DNA from: an uncultured Roseburia sp.
Lineage (GTDB): Bacteria; Bacillota_A; Clostridia; Lachnospirales; Lachnospiraceae
NCBI GenBank assembly: GCA_900557275.1
Contig: USRX01000006.1
Coordinates: forward strand, 45,016 to 109,015
Direction: 5' to 3'
DNA: 64,000 bases
Positions 36,922-46,639 of the stretch are shown in pieces; the stretch's first letter is position 1; the number at the start of each line of letters is the position of its first letter. The notes beneath the pieces are model-generated. The model had not been told where the DNA came from. It searched no databases and saw only the letters and a list, made by a program, of their open reading frames with translations. The translations under genes and the position numbers were made by a program.

Positions 36922-37917
36922 ATGGAAAAACGTGTGATTTCTACCCAGATTCAGGAAGAGGATATTAAAACAGAAACCTCGTTGCGCCCCCTGTCTCTGG
37001 ATGAATATATCGGTCAGGAAAAGATCAAAAACAACCTCCGGGTTTATATAGAAGCTGCAAAGATGCGAGGAGAGCCGTTGGATCACGTTCTGTTCTACGG
37101 ACCGCCGGGACTGGGAAAGACGACGCTGGCATCCATCATTGCAAACGAAATGGGTGTACATATGAAAGTTACTTCCGGACCAGCGATCGCAAAGCCGGGA
37201 GAGATGGCTGCGATCCTCAGTAATCTGCAGGAGGGGGATGTCCTGTTTATTGACGAGATCCATCGCCTGAACCGTCAGGTAGAAGAGGTTCTGTATCCTG
37301 CAATGGAAGATTTTGCCATTGATATCATGGTAGGAAAAGGCGCAACTGCTCGTTCTATTCGTCTGGATCTTCCAAAATTTACCATGGTCGGAGCAACGAC
37401 AAGAGCCGGTCTTCTTTCCGCACCGTTGCGAGACCGTTTTGGTGTAGTACACCATCTGGAATACTATACGCCAGAGGAACTGGAGACGATCATCATTCAT
37501 TCGGCGGCGAAATTACAGGTAGAGATCGACAGTGAAGGCGCCCATGAAATGGCTTCCCGTTCCCGTGGAACGCCACGACTGGCAAACCGTCTGTTGCGTC
37601 GTGTCCGTGATTTTGCCCAGGTGCGTTATAATGGCGTGATCACGCAGGAGGTAGCTGCTTTTGCACTGGATTTACTGGAAGTAGACAAACTGGGACTGGA
37701 TAAAAGTGACCGGAATATCCTGCTTACGATCATTGAAAAATTTCACGGCGGACCGGTGGGACTGGATACCCTTGCAGCCGCAATCGGAGAAGATTCCGGT
37801 ACGATTGAAGATGTGTACGAACCTTTTCTTGTTAAAAATGATCTGTTAAATCGAACTCCGAAAGGCCGGGTTGCCACAGAGCGTGCCTACCGACATTTTG
37901 GATTAAGGAATGAATGA
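36922..37917 (+). CDS. ruvB: Holliday junction DNA helicase subunit RuvB
   Basis: RuvB (331 aa) is the AAA+ motor for branch migration. Walker [12 protein letters not shown], Walker B DEIHRL, sensor 1 [10 protein letters not shown] and the arginine finger region PLRDRFG are present, with a C-terminal winged helix ([17 protein letters not shown]). Length is normal. A U32-family gene follows 37 bp later. Confidence 0.97.
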   Translation: MEKRVISTQIQEEDIKTETSLRPLSLDEYIGQEKIKNNLRVYIEAAKMRGEPLDHVLFYGPPGLGKTTLASIIANEMGVHMKVTSGPAIAKPGEMAAILSNLQEGDVLFIDEIHRLNRQVEEVLYPAMEDFAIDIMVGKGATARSIRLDLPKFTMVGATTRAGLLSAPLRDRFGVVHHLEYYTPEELETIIIHSAAKLQVEIDSEGAHEMASRSRGTPRLANRLLRRVRDFAQVRYNGVITQEVAAFALDLLEVDKLGLDKSDRNILLTIIEKFHGGPVGLDTLAAAIGEDSGTIEDVYEPFLVKNDLLNRTPKGRVATERAYRHFGLRNE

Positions 37918-37954
37918 AAATAACATTATATATTGTCAGGAAAGGACATGATTT

Positions 37955-40354
37955 ATGAGAAAACTGGAACTGCTTTCGCCGGCCGGCTCGCTGGAAATCT
38001 GTAAAGGCGTCATTGATGCCGGTGCAGATGCGGTATATCTTGGGGGAAATCTGTTTGGTGCGAGGGCATATGCGAAAAACTTTGATCAGGAACAGCTGTT
38101 TGAAGCGTTGGACTATGCCCATCTGCATGGAAAAAAGATTTTTCTTACGGTAAATACGCTGGTTAAAAATGCTGAAATGGAAAAATATCTGTATGATTAT
38201 ATGGAACCTTTGTACCGCCACGGACTGGACGCTGCCATCGTACAGGATCTTGGCGTTACTTCTTTTCTGCACAATCATTTCCCGGAGCTTCCTCTGCACG
38301 GCAGCACGCAGATGTCAGGAACATCCGTTTATGGCGCCAGAGAGATGCAGCAGCTTGGTATTTCCCGGATCGTGACAGCTAGAGAAGTATCTTTGCAGGA
38401 GATTTCTTCCATTTATCAGGAGACAGGAATGGAGATAGAGAGCTTCGTGCACGGCGCATTGTGTTACTGTTATTCCGGGCAGTGTCTGCTCAGCAGTCTT
38501 TTGGGTGGAAGAAGTGGAAACCGTGGACGCTGTGCGCAGCCCTGTCGTCTCAGCTATCAGGTAACCAATGCAAAAGGCGATATTTATAACCGGAAACAGC
38601 CTTATCCCATCAGTCCGAAAGATCTCTGTACACTGGATCTGCTTCCCCTCATGGCAGAAGCAGGTGTATTTTCCTACAAGATTGAAGGTCGTATGAAACA
38701 GCTGGAATACGCCGTAGGCGTTACAGAAATCTACCGAAAATATATGGACATTCTGGAATCTGGAGAGACCTATCAGCATGCGGAGAAAAAAGATATCGAT
38801 GCCTTGCTGTCTCTTGGAAACCGGAATGGATTTACGGAAGGGTATTATAAAAAACGAAATGACAAATCTGTTCTGTCGCTAACAACCTCAGCGCATCGTT
38901 CCGGAAAGAATAGTGAGAATGCTTTTACAGAGGAAAGTTCAGGAAAAGGAAATGAACGTTACTCTAAGAAAGCAGATAAGAGTAATTTAAAAAAAGCAAG
39001 CAGCGATTTGCAAAAGAATATCGATAAGGAACGTCTGACGGAAGAAAAAGTAAATTTGTCTAAAAATGTTAAGCGCATATCAACATCAAAAATTCCTGTA
39101 TCAGCTCATGTTCAGCTGATCACGGGGCAGCCTGCTATAATAGAGCTTTCGACTGGAAATCATGACAGTACAATTGTCTATAACGGTACAAAAGTCATGC
39201 AGGCGCAGAAACAGCCATTGCAGTATCAGGATGTCTGTGATCGTCTGAAAAAGACAGGAAATACACCGTTTGATCTTAAAGATATAAAACTGGAATTATC
39301 CGAAGATGCATTTCTGCCCGTAAAACTGTTGAACGAGCTTCGCAGGGAAGCATTGGAACAGTTGACAGAGAAATTGCTGGATTCTTATAAAAGGGAATTG
39401 CCTGCAAATGGTCAGCGTCCAAAGTCTATTTCAACAGAATGGACAGCGCATTCTAAAGAAGCAGCTGTTATTTTTAAATCACAGGCTTTAGACAATAACA
39501 GTAAACAGATCCAAACAGACTGGAAATTAAGCGTTCTGGTTCGCAACAGCCAGCAGCTGGCAGAAGTTTTGAAGTATTCCGCAGTAGAAGCGGTTTATCT
39601 GGATGACGATTCGTTGCGCAGTGACTGGAAAAAGATGCAGGCAGCCGTACAGCAGATCCATACTGCAGGGAAACAGGCAATATATGCATTCCCATTTATC
39701 TTAAGAAAAGACAGAGAAGATGCTTTTATCGAACATCTGCCTGCTTTTCTGGACTGTGCATTTGATGGCGTGCTGATCCGTAGCATTGACACACTGGGAT
39801 TTGCGAAAGAAACGCTTCCGGAAAAGCTGCCAGTGATCGCAGATCACAGTTTGTACAGCTTTTCTGATCAAGCAATACAGACACTGGAAGCAGAAGGATG
39901 TGACCTGGTAACGGCGCCATTTGAATTGAACGAAAAAGAATTCCGTCACAGAGGGAACGAACATACCGAAATAATCCTCTATGGTTGGATTCCTGTTATG
40001 CATACCGCACAGTGTATCTATAAAAATTTTGATGTCTGTCGCAAAAAACAGTCGAAAGAAGAGACACTTTTTCTGCAAGACCGTTATTTTAAGAAATTTT
40101 TAATCGCACAGCACTGTCCGGATTGTTATAATACCATATATAACAGTCAGCCGTTGTATCTGTTCGGACATGCGGACAAGATACAGAAGCTTGGCTTTGC
40201 ATCAATCCGACTGGAGTTTCTTGCGGAATCTGCAAAAGAAGTCAGACAGATCCTGTCAGATTACACGGCAATCTATGAAAATGGACAGCCGGCGGATCTG
40301 AAGAAATGGGAAAACCGTTATACCAACGGGCACTTTAAACGGGGAGTGGAATAA
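37955..40354 (+). CDS. U32 family peptidase / RNA-hydroxylation-type protein
   Basis: A 799-aa protein whose first 300 residues match the U32 family: LSPAGSLEICKGVIDAGADAVYLGG, LHGSTQMS, and the Cys-rich signature SFVHGALCYCYSGQCLLSS...RGRCAQPCR. Members once called collagenases include RlhA/TrhP enzymes for rRNA or tRNA hydroxylation, so peptidase activity should not be assumed. Residues about 310-375 are a Lys/Ser-rich low-complexity insert. The C-terminal half is a second domain common in long clostridial members. Confidence 0.85.
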   Translation: MRKLELLSPAGSLEICKGVIDAGADAVYLGGNLFGARAYAKNFDQEQLFEALDYAHLHGKKIFLTVNTLVKNAEMEKYLYDYMEPLYRHGLDAAIVQDLGVTSFLHNHFPELPLHGSTQMSGTSVYGAREMQQLGISRIVTAREVSLQEISSIYQETGMEIESFVHGALCYCYSGQCLLSSLLGGRSGNRGRCAQPCRLSYQVTNAKGDIYNRKQPYPISPKDLCTLDLLPLMAEAGVFSYKIEGRMKQLEYAVGVTEIYRKYMDILESGETYQHAEKKDIDALLSLGNRNGFTEGYYKKRNDKSVLSLTTSAHRSGKNSENAFTEESSGKGNERYSKKADKSNLKKASSDLQKNIDKERLTEEKVNLSKNVKRISTSKIPVSAHVQLITGQPAIIELSTGNHDSTIVYNGTKVMQAQKQPLQYQDVCDRLKKTGNTPFDLKDIKLELSEDAFLPVKLLNELRREALEQLTEKLLDSYKRELPANGQRPKSISTEWTAHSKEAAVIFKSQALDNNSKQIQTDWKLSVLVRNSQQLAEVLKYSAVEAVYLDDDSLRSDWKKMQAAVQQIHTAGKQAIYAFPFILRKDREDAFIEHLPAFLDCAFDGVLIRSIDTLGFAKETLPEKLPVIADHSLYSFSDQAIQTLEAEGCDLVTAPFELNEKEFRHRGNEHTEIILYGWIPVMHTAQCIYKNFDVCRKKQSKEETLFLQDRYFKKFLIAQHCPDCYNTIYNSQPLYLFGHADKIQKLGFASIRLEFLAESAKEVRQILSDYTAIYENGQPADLKKWENRYTNGHFKRGVE

Positions 40355-40362
40355 AACATTCT

Positions 40363-41847
40363 ATGGTACATTTAATTGCTGAACTATCCAAATATTTGAT
40401 GATCATCCTGTTTGCAGCTTATACGTTTTTCAGTTACAGCGTGTTAAAACATCCAGTGGAAAGCGAGCGCGCCCAGCGCATCTATCATCGACAGACGGCA
40501 TGTATGTTTCTGATCCATCTGGATGCGTATATCGTGATCTTTGTATCGACGATGGAGATAAAGGCGCTGATCTTTTATGCAGCACAGGTAGCATTCGTAT
40601 TATTTTTGTTCATCATCTATAAAAAAATATATAAGCGTGCAGCGCAGCTGATCGTAAATCATATGTGTATGCTGATGCTCATCGGATTTATCATACTGAC
40701 CCGGCTTGGATTTGATTCCGCGGTCAGACAGTTTGAGATCGGATGCATATCAGCTGTTATTACGATCTTCATTCCGTTACTGATCCGAAAGATGAAAGCA
40801 TTGCGCAGATTTACCTGGTTTTATGCGATACTCGGAATCCTTGCACTGGGAGCAGTACTGGGACTTGGCCGGATCACTGGTGGTGCGAAGCTTTCCTTTA
40901 CCGTGGCGGGCATTACTGTACAACCATCGGAATTTATCAAGATCATCTTTGTTTTTTTCGTGGCATGTATGCTGTATGAGGTAAAAAGCTTTAAACAGGT
41001 TATGATCACAACCGTGATCGCGGCAATCCATGTCGTGATCCTTGTAGTATCCACGGATCTTGGCGCAGCACTGATCTTCTTTGTTACCTATGTGGTAATG
41101 CTGTACGTGGCGACGAGAAATGCCGGTTATCTGGCCGCCGGACTTGGACTTGGAGCCGTGGCTGCCATCGGCGCATCGAAAATATTTTCCCATGTACGGG
41201 TACGAGTGGCAGCATGGAAAGATCCGTTTGCAGTTATCGATAAAGGTGGCTATCAGGTGGCGCATTCGTTATTTGCCATCGGAACAGGAAGTTGGGTCGG
41301 CATGGGACTATACCAGGGTATGCCGCAGAAAATCCCCGTAGGTAAATCTGACTTTGTATTTGCTGCGATCTCAGAAGAAATGGGTGGTATCTTTGCTATC
41401 TGTATCATACTCGTATGCTTCAGCTGTTACTTGATGACACTGAACATTGCCATGCAGATCCGGGATCAGTTCTATAAGCTGATCGCACTTGGACTTGGCA
41501 CCGTGTACGGCATACAGGTCTTTCTTACCATCGGTGGCGTAATCAAGTGTATTCCATCCACAGGCGTAACCCTGCCGTTTATCAGCTACGGTGGAAGTTC
41601 CCTGTTTTGTACGATGATCATGTTTGCAATCATTCAGGGCTTATATATTTTAAGACAGGATGAAGATGAAGGAGAATCCGATGAAAAGAGAAAACCAATC
41701 TCAAAACCGCGGAAAACAGAACCGGTCGGTGGATATCATAGATCTGGACCGGTCAACAAAACAGAACCGTCAAAATACGACACGCAAAAGCCAAAGTCAG
41801 GAAAGAAATCACGCTTCGACGAGGACGACATCGAAGACCTCTGGTAA
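40363..41847 (+). CDS. SEDS family peptidoglycan polymerase (FtsW/RodA/SpoVE)
   Basis: A 494-aa polytopic SEDS glycosyltransferase that polymerises lipid II with a partner class B PBP. Motifs: QPSEFIKIIFVFF, STDLGAALIFF (catalytic Asp), RVAAWKDPF, KSDFVFAAISEE and STGVTLPFISYGGSSL. About 55 extra charged residues follow the last helix. That tail is encoded in the 167 bp that also encode the N-terminus of the next gene. FtsW and RodA cannot be separated safely by eye. Confidence 0.92.
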   Translation: MVHLIAELSKYLMIILFAAYTFFSYSVLKHPVESERAQRIYHRQTACMFLIHLDAYIVIFVSTMEIKALIFYAAQVAFVLFLFIIYKKIYKRAAQLIVNHMCMLMLIGFIILTRLGFDSAVRQFEIGCISAVITIFIPLLIRKMKALRRFTWFYAILGILALGAVLGLGRITGGAKLSFTVAGITVQPSEFIKIIFVFFVACMLYEVKSFKQVMITTVIAAIHVVILVVSTDLGAALIFFVTYVVMLYVATRNAGYLAAGLGLGAVAAIGASKIFSHVRVRVAAWKDPFAVIDKGGYQVAHSLFAIGTGSWVGMGLYQGMPQKIPVGKSDFVFAAISEEMGGIFAICIILVCFSCYLMTLNIAMQIRDQFYKLIALGLGTVYGIQVFLTIGGVIKCIPSTGVTLPFISYGGSSLFCTMIMFAIIQGLYILRQDEDEGESDEKRKPISKPRKTEPVGGYHRSGPVNKTEPSKYDTQKPKSGKKSRFDEDDIEDLW

Positions 41848-43384
41848 AACGCCAGGTTTAGAGGAACATTCCGAATATAATAGCAGCAAAAGAACGTCCC
41901 GATTTTCTGCTGGGACAGGTAGAAGAGGAGCTGCAGGAACTACATCAGCAAAATCTATCCGGAAAAAATCCGGCAGAAACACAGAATTTGCCATTGTAGC
42001 GTACATTTTTATGGCATTATTTCTGATCCTGATTGCATACTTTATCTATTTTCAGGTATTTAAAAGTGACGAAGTAATCAACAATGCATACAACCCACGT
42101 TTGCAGTTATATGCGGAGCATATTATCCGTGGAGATATCGAATCAGCAGATGGAAAGACGCTGGCGACTACGAAGGTTTCTGGTAACGGTACGCAGACCC
42201 GGGAATATCCTTATAAAAACTTGTTTGCCCATGCGGTAGGATTTGACAGCAACGGCATGTCCGGTATCGAATTGCAGGCAAATTTCAGTCTGTTGCGATC
42301 ACATTCGTTTTTTGCAGAGCAGCTGGTCAATGATCTGAAAGATGAGAAAAATCAGGGAGATACGGTTATTACAACTTTGAATTATGAAGTCCAGAAAGCC
42401 GCCAGTGATGCCCTTGGGAATAAACGTGGCGCAGTGGTCGTTCTTCAGCCGTCCACCGGCAAGATTCTTGCCATGGTATCCAAACCGGACTTTAACCCGA
42501 ATACGATTCAGGATAACTGGGACGACATCGTATCCGATGACAGTTCCACTGTATTGCTGAACCGCGCAACGCAAGGGCTGTATCCGCCGGGATCTACGTT
42601 CAAGATTGTTACAACACTGGAATATATCCGTGAAAACGGTAAAAATAATACGTTTTCTTTTGACTGCAATGGAAAAGTAGAAGTAAACGGTGTAACGATT
42701 CATTGTTATGGCAACAAATCCCATGGGCAGGAAGATCTGGCAACTGCATTTGCCAAATCCTGTAACGGAGCATATTCCACCATCGGTCTCGGACTGAATC
42801 TGAATAAATATGCGGATCTGACCAGTGACCTGTTATTTAATCAGGACCTTCCGACAACGGTAACTTCATCCAAGAGCCGTTTCTCATTAGGATCCGATGC
42901 GGGAACCAGTGAGATCATGCAGACAGCCATCGGACAGGGCAATACACTGGTAACGCCGCTGCATATGGCAATGATCGCAGCTGCCATAGATAATAAAGGC
43001 GTTTTGATGAAACCATATATACTGGATCATGTAGAAAATGACGGTGGATTTACGGTCAAATCCTGGAAGTCATCCGAATATGGTTCCCTGATGACCGAAG
43101 ACGAAGCATCTTATTTGCAGACACTGATGCAGGGCGTTGTGGCAGATGGAACCGGAACAAAGCTTTCCGGACAGAGCTATCAAGCCGCAGGAAAGACTGG
43201 TTCGGCAGAATACGGAAATGATGGAAAGAGTCATGGCTGGTTTGTTGGCTACGGTTCCAAAGAGGGCTATGACGATATTGCGGTTGCAGTAATCGTAGAA
43301 GACGGCGATTCCGGAAGCGCATCAGCAGTACCAGTAACCAAGAAAGTATTTGATAAATATTTTAACCTGAATAATAAAAAATGA
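41681..43384 (+). CDS. Class B penicillin-binding protein (PBP2/PbpA-like transpeptidase)
   Basis: A 567-aa monofunctional transpeptidase. A disordered basic N-terminus (about 1-105) precedes one membrane helix (about 110-130). A short dimerisation domain and the transpeptidase domain follow, with SxxK (STFK in YPPGSTFKIV), SxN (SCNGAYS) and KTG (AGKTGSAEYG). The ATG at 41681 follows AAGGAG with 6-nt spacing and lies inside the SEDS gene. It is very probably the cognate partner of that SEDS polymerase. Confidence 0.92.
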   Translation: MKRENQSQNRGKQNRSVDIIDLDRSTKQNRQNTTRKSQSQERNHASTRTTSKTSGKTPGLEEHSEYNSSKRTSRFSAGTGRRGAAGTTSAKSIRKKSGRNTEFAIVAYIFMALFLILIAYFIYFQVFKSDEVINNAYNPRLQLYAEHIIRGDIESADGKTLATTKVSGNGTQTREYPYKNLFAHAVGFDSNGMSGIELQANFSLLRSHSFFAEQLVNDLKDEKNQGDTVITTLNYEVQKAASDALGNKRGAVVVLQPSTGKILAMVSKPDFNPNTIQDNWDDIVSDDSSTVLLNRATQGLYPPGSTFKIVTTLEYIRENGKNNTFSFDCNGKVEVNGVTIHCYGNKSHGQEDLATAFAKSCNGAYSTIGLGLNLNKYADLTSDLLFNQDLPTTVTSSKSRFSLGSDAGTSEIMQTAIGQGNTLVTPLHMAMIAAAIDNKGVLMKPYILDHVENDGGFTVKSWKSSEYGSLMTEDEASYLQTLMQGVVADGTGTKLSGQSYQAAGKTGSAEYGNDGKSHGWFVGYGSKEGYDDIAVAVIVEDGDSGSASAVPVTKKVFDKYFNLNNKK

Positions 43385-43521
43385 TTGGTTAAAATTTATA
43401 GAAAATATGCCAGTAACAGTGAGTTCTCAGAGATGCATTATTTGTCGAAATAGAAACGATTTGTCAACGATAAAAAACTGGATATAGTCAGTACTGTTTA
43501 GAGGGACTATATAAAAATAAG

Positions 43522-43609
43522 AAATCCTCAGGATATAATGAGCGCAGGAGAGACAACATGCTCGCATGATTGACGAACGGCGAATCAGAAAATATCCTGA
43601 GGATTTTTT
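43522..43609 (+). terminator. Long-loop hairpin with terminator-like end
   Basis: AAATCCTCAGGATA (43522-43535) pairs perfectly over 14 bp with TATCCTGAGGATTT (43593-43606), then TTT. The loop is 57 nt, unusually long for an intrinsic terminator. It lies in the 329-bp gap after the PBP gene. It may be the operon terminator or a small structured RNA. Confidence 0.55.
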
Positions 43610-43648
43610 ACTGAACCTTATGAATATTCAGAAAAAGGGGGCTTGTAC

Positions 43649-43677
43649 TTGTAAACTTTTGGTAAAAGGGGTATACT
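43649..43677 (+). promoter_or_regulatory. Promoter of the NUDIX gene
   Basis: TTGTAA (43649-43654), 17-bp spacer, TATACT (43672-43677). It lies 37 bp upstream of the NUDIX start, and AGGAGG precedes the ATG. Confidence 0.65.
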
Positions 43678-43713
43678 TTAAGGAAGTAGATTACCACATC
43701 AGGAGGTCTTGCG

Positions 43714-44166
43714 ATGATACAGGCAACCAGCTGTGGTGGTGTGGTTATATTCCGAGGAAAGATCCTGGTATTATATAAAAATTTCAAGAACCGATATGAA
43801 GGCTGGGTACTTCCAAAAGGCACTGTAGAGCCGGGCGAGGAGTATAAGGATACTGCTACAAGAGAAGTCAAAGAAGAAACAGGCGCAGATGCGACAATCA
43901 TTAAATATGTGGGAAAAAGCAGATATACATTTTCCATTCCTCAGAATATCGTGGAGAAAAATGTGCACTGGTATTTGATGATGGCCGACAGTTATTACTG
44001 CAAACCACAGAGAGAAGAATATTTTGTAGATGCAGGATTTTACAAGTACCATGAAGCGTATCATCTGTTAAAATTTTCCAACGAAAAACAGATTCTGGAA
44101 AAAGCATATCAGGAGTACTTGGATCTGAAGAGAAGTAATCTTTGGGGGACGAAAAAATATTTTTAA
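43714..44166 (+). CDS. NUDIX hydrolase
   Basis: A 150-aa NUDIX-fold pyrophosphohydrolase. The Nudix box (GX5EX7REUXEEXGU) is complete in GTVEPGEEYKDTATREVKEE followed by TGAD. The N-terminus TSCGGVVIFRGKILVLYKN is typical of diadenosine polyphosphate or nucleotide-sanitising members. The substrate is not determinable by eye. It is probably co-transcribed with the following small gene. Confidence 0.9.
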   Translation: MIQATSCGGVVIFRGKILVLYKNFKNRYEGWVLPKGTVEPGEEYKDTATREVKEETGADATIIKYVGKSRYTFSIPQNIVEKNVHWYLMMADSYYCKPQREEYFVDAGFYKYHEAYHLLKFSNEKQILEKAYQEYLDLKRSNLWGTKKYF

Positions 44167-44183
44167 TTGAATGGAGAGCTGTT

Positions 44184-44495
44184 ATGGAGTGGAGCGAGCA
44201 GATTTATCTCGATCCAAAACTTGAGAAATACTGGAGACGGATCAAATGGAAAATCATGCATAACGTTGCTCAAAAAGAAGTGTATCTGTTATTGCTGCCA
44301 CTGGATGGACAGGGAAAACTGCAGATGATGTCGTCTCTGATCTTTTTACAGAAAAATTATCCGGTCAGAGATTACTGCATTGTGGGGTTGGCATCCAGCA
44401 AAGCATCCGGATATGAGATCATTACACAGATCACTTCTGAAATATATGAAACATATGGAAAGATTGATTATAATCAGTTTTTTCAATTAGCATAA
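44184..44495 (+). CDS. Conserved hypothetical protein
   Basis: A 103-aa protein I do not recognise. It is soluble, with an aromatic N-terminus (MEWSEQIYLDPKLEKYWRR) and an alternating pattern of helices and hydrophobic strands. GGAGAG precedes the ATG at 44184, favoured over an upstream start inside the NUDIX gene. It lies 17 bp after the NUDIX stop. The clean frame, good ribosome-binding site and operon position support a real gene. Confidence 0.7.
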   Translation: MEWSEQIYLDPKLEKYWRRIKWKIMHNVAQKEVYLLLLPLDGQGKLQMMSSLIFLQKNYPVRDYCIVGLASSKASGYEIITQITSEIYETYGKIDYNQFFQLA

Positions 44496-44591
44496 GCCGT
44501 CAGGCTGATTAATCCATAAAGGATAGAAATGTATGTAATACAGATAAAGCAGCATGCATTTCCCTGAAAAACTAGAACTATGAGGTAAACG

Positions 44592-45668
44592 ATGGCTTTA
44601 TTGTTTAGCATATTGAAAGTAATAGGAATGATTCTGCTGATCATTGTGATCATTCTGGCAGTGATCATAGTCTGTCTGCTTTTTATTCCTGTCTGCTACG
44701 AAGCAAGCGGAGATATCAGTGCCGGAAATTATCGGGTTCGGGTACACTGGTTTCTGCGGGTGTTCCAATTCCTGTTTTACCGGAGAGATGGAACAAACGA
44801 AATGGAACTGCGGCTATTCTGGCGTAGATCGCATCTGCTGGATGCGGAATACCGAGAGAAACGAAAGGAGAAAAAAGCAGAAAAGGCTGCAAAAAAACGA
44901 TCACGAAAGAAACAGAAAAAACAACATTTATTCCGAAAAAAAAGAGAAAAATTACAGAAAAAGATAGATCTGGATACAGAGTCGATGCAGAATACATCGG
45001 TAAAGATGTCGCCGGAAGAAGAAAAGATAATTTCTGAGCAAAAGCCAGAAGTCGAAGCGCATGTTTTAAATACGGATGTTGGGAAATCAGAGAGTGTGTC
45101 CAATACATTCAAACAGAAAATTGCGTTAGACATAGAAAATGAAGACGGCACCCTTAATAAAAACATATACAGCGATAATAAAAGTAGTGGTAAGAATACT
45201 ACCGGGCAAAAAGAGCAGCACACGGTAAAACAGAATGATACAGAGGATTCAATCGAACAGAGTGAAAGCAATGGAAAGCTGAAGGATATCCTAAAGAAAG
45301 TAAAAACAGCCTGGTCACTGATGCAGACCTGGCATCCACTGGCAATGATCTGGCCGCCTTTGCAAAAGCTGCTCTATCGGATTCGCCCAAGGATGTTGAA
45401 AACAGACCTTATCTTTGGCTTTGCAGATCCATCTACGACCGGAAAAGTACTGGGCGCGGTCAGCAACCTGTATTTTCTGTATTATTACGAAGAGTTCCAT
45501 TTGCAGGGCGATTTTGAAACAGAGGACATGTATATAGACGGAACATTTATGATCCGCGGAAAGATACGGGGCATTTACCTGCTGGTATTCGTCATCCGAT
45601 TATTATCCCAAAAAGACTTCAGAAAATTTCTTGGAGCGATTAAAAAAAGTAAAAATGGAGGAAACTAA
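44592..45668 (+). CDS. DUF2953 (YtfI-like) membrane protein
   Basis: A 358-aa protein. An N-terminal transmembrane helix (about 5-35) is followed by a very Lys/Arg-rich segment (about 90-130) and an acidic, disordered linker. The conserved DUF2953 C-terminal part (about 230-350) holds LIFGFADPSTTGKVLGAVSNLYFL and DFETEDMYIDGTFMIRGKIRG. It sits directly before the ytfJ-like gene, the standard ytfI-ytfJ pairing of spore formers. A role in sporulation or germination is inferred from that. Confidence 0.85.
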   Translation: MALLFSILKVIGMILLIIVIILAVIIVCLLFIPVCYEASGDISAGNYRVRVHWFLRVFQFLFYRRDGTNEMELRLFWRRSHLLDAEYREKRKEKKAEKAAKKRSRKKQKKQHLFRKKREKLQKKIDLDTESMQNTSVKMSPEEEKIISEQKPEVEAHVLNTDVGKSESVSNTFKQKIALDIENEDGTLNKNIYSDNKSSGKNTTGQKEQHTVKQNDTEDSIEQSESNGKLKDILKKVKTAWSLMQTWHPLAMIWPPLQKLLYRIRPRMLKTDLIFGFADPSTTGKVLGAVSNLYFLYYYEEFHLQGDFETEDMYIDGTFMIRGKIRGIYLLVFVIRLLSQKDFRKFLGAIKKSKNGGN

Positions 45669-45671
45669 CCC

Positions 45672-46130
45672 ATGACAGATAATTCATTTGAAACAACCGT
45701 AACATCCCTTGTAAAAGGAATGGACAGCTTTCTTACTTCCAAGACAGTTGTAGGAGATCCGATCCAGATTGGCGAGACGATTATCCTGCCGTTGGTAGAT
45801 GTATCCTTTGGTATTGGAGCCGGTTCCTTTACCGGAGAAAAGAAAAGAAACTGTGGTGGCGGTCTCGGCGGAAAAGTATCTCCGGCTGCCGTATTAGTCA
45901 TCCAGGATGGCGTGACAAAAATGGTCAGTGTCAAAGACAACGACAATATTTCAAAACTTCTGGATATGATACCGGATTTTGTAAACAAATTTATGAAACA
46001 GGTAAAGGCCAAAAAAGATCCGGAAGGCGCAGCAATGGAAGAAGAAGCCAGAGAAGCCGCTGCAAAAGAAATGAAAGACATGCTCCATATCGAACCGGAA
46101 GAAGTAGAACCGAAAAAGGTGGACGAATAA
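45672..46130 (+). CDS. GerW/YtfJ family spore protein
   Basis: A 152-aa protein of the GerW/YtfJ family: KTVVGDPIQIGETIILPLVDVSFGIGAGS and a Gly-rich GGGLGGKVSPAAVLVI segment are diagnostic. YtfJ in Bacillus is a spore protein involved in germination. The C-terminus here is an acidic/basic charged extension. It starts 3 bp after the DUF2953 stop, with GGAGG upstream. Confidence 0.92.
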   Translation: MTDNSFETTVTSLVKGMDSFLTSKTVVGDPIQIGETIILPLVDVSFGIGAGSFTGEKKRNCGGGLGGKVSPAAVLVIQDGVTKMVSVKDNDNISKLLDMIPDFVNKFMKQVKAKKDPEGAAMEEEAREAAAKEMKDMLHIEPEEVEPKKVDE

Positions 46131-46165
46131 TCATTCGATAAATATTTATTAAAAGAATCTTATTG

Positions 46166-46238
46166 AAAAGAACTCTGATCAAAGTTATTTTATCCCAATA
46201 ACAGAGTGGGTAGAATTAGCTTTGGCGGGGTTCTTTTT
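46166..46238 (+). terminator. Terminator after the ytfIJ-like operon
   Basis: AAAAGAACTC (46166-46175) pairs with GGGTTCTTTT (46228-46237), enclosing an inner GTTAT/ATAAC hairpin, and ends in a T-run. Confidence 0.65.
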
Positions 46239-46399
46239 CTAATAGAATATCTGGAAAAATTCAGATAGGAATTCATATATTATAATATATGGATTCTTTT
46301 TTAGATTAACTTTCTGTATGTTGGTAATCAGTATAATACAATTATACAAGTTCGTTTATACAATTTGTAATGAAAAACGAATTCAAACCAAAAAAGAAT

Positions 46400-46428
46400 T
46401 TGTCATTTAATGACCATTGTGCTGTAAT
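46400..46428 (+). promoter_or_regulatory. Promoter of the small membrane protein gene
   Basis: TTGTCA (46400-46405), 17-bp spacer, TGTAAT (46423-46428), 39 bp before the 51-aa reading frame. Confidence 0.6.
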
Positions 46429-46466
46429 AATAAATTTGAAAAATACGGAAAGGGGAGTGTTAAAAT

Positions 46467-46622
46467 ATGAGAAGAGATCAGCGTGAATTGGTTGGCTTTA
46501 TATTGTTCTGGGTAGCAGCAGGGATGTTGTTCATGCTTTTAATTCCTGTAACGATTGTGGGAGTATTGCTGATCATAGCATTTTTGATATTAGGATATAA
46601 TCTGTATTGCTGTAAGCGATAG
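46467..46622 (+). CDS. Small two-helix membrane protein (51 aa)
   Basis: A short frame with a recognisable promoter, AGGGGAG ribosome-binding site and correct spacing. The product begins MRRDQRELVG, has two hydrophobic helices (about 10-24 and 26-45) with a Pro-containing turn, and ends NLYCCKR. It is not homologous to anything I can name. The start/stop context and amphipathic plan make it more likely real than chance. Confidence 0.6.
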   Translation: MRRDQRELVGFILFWVAAGMLFMLLIPVTIVGVLLIIAFLILGYNLYCCKR

Positions 46623-46639
46623 AACTGGGTAACAAGAAA

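Noticed and set aside
43566..43778. Short open frame upstream of the NUDIX gene
   Set aside because: It runs through the hairpin and the NUDIX promoter and has no ribosome-binding site.
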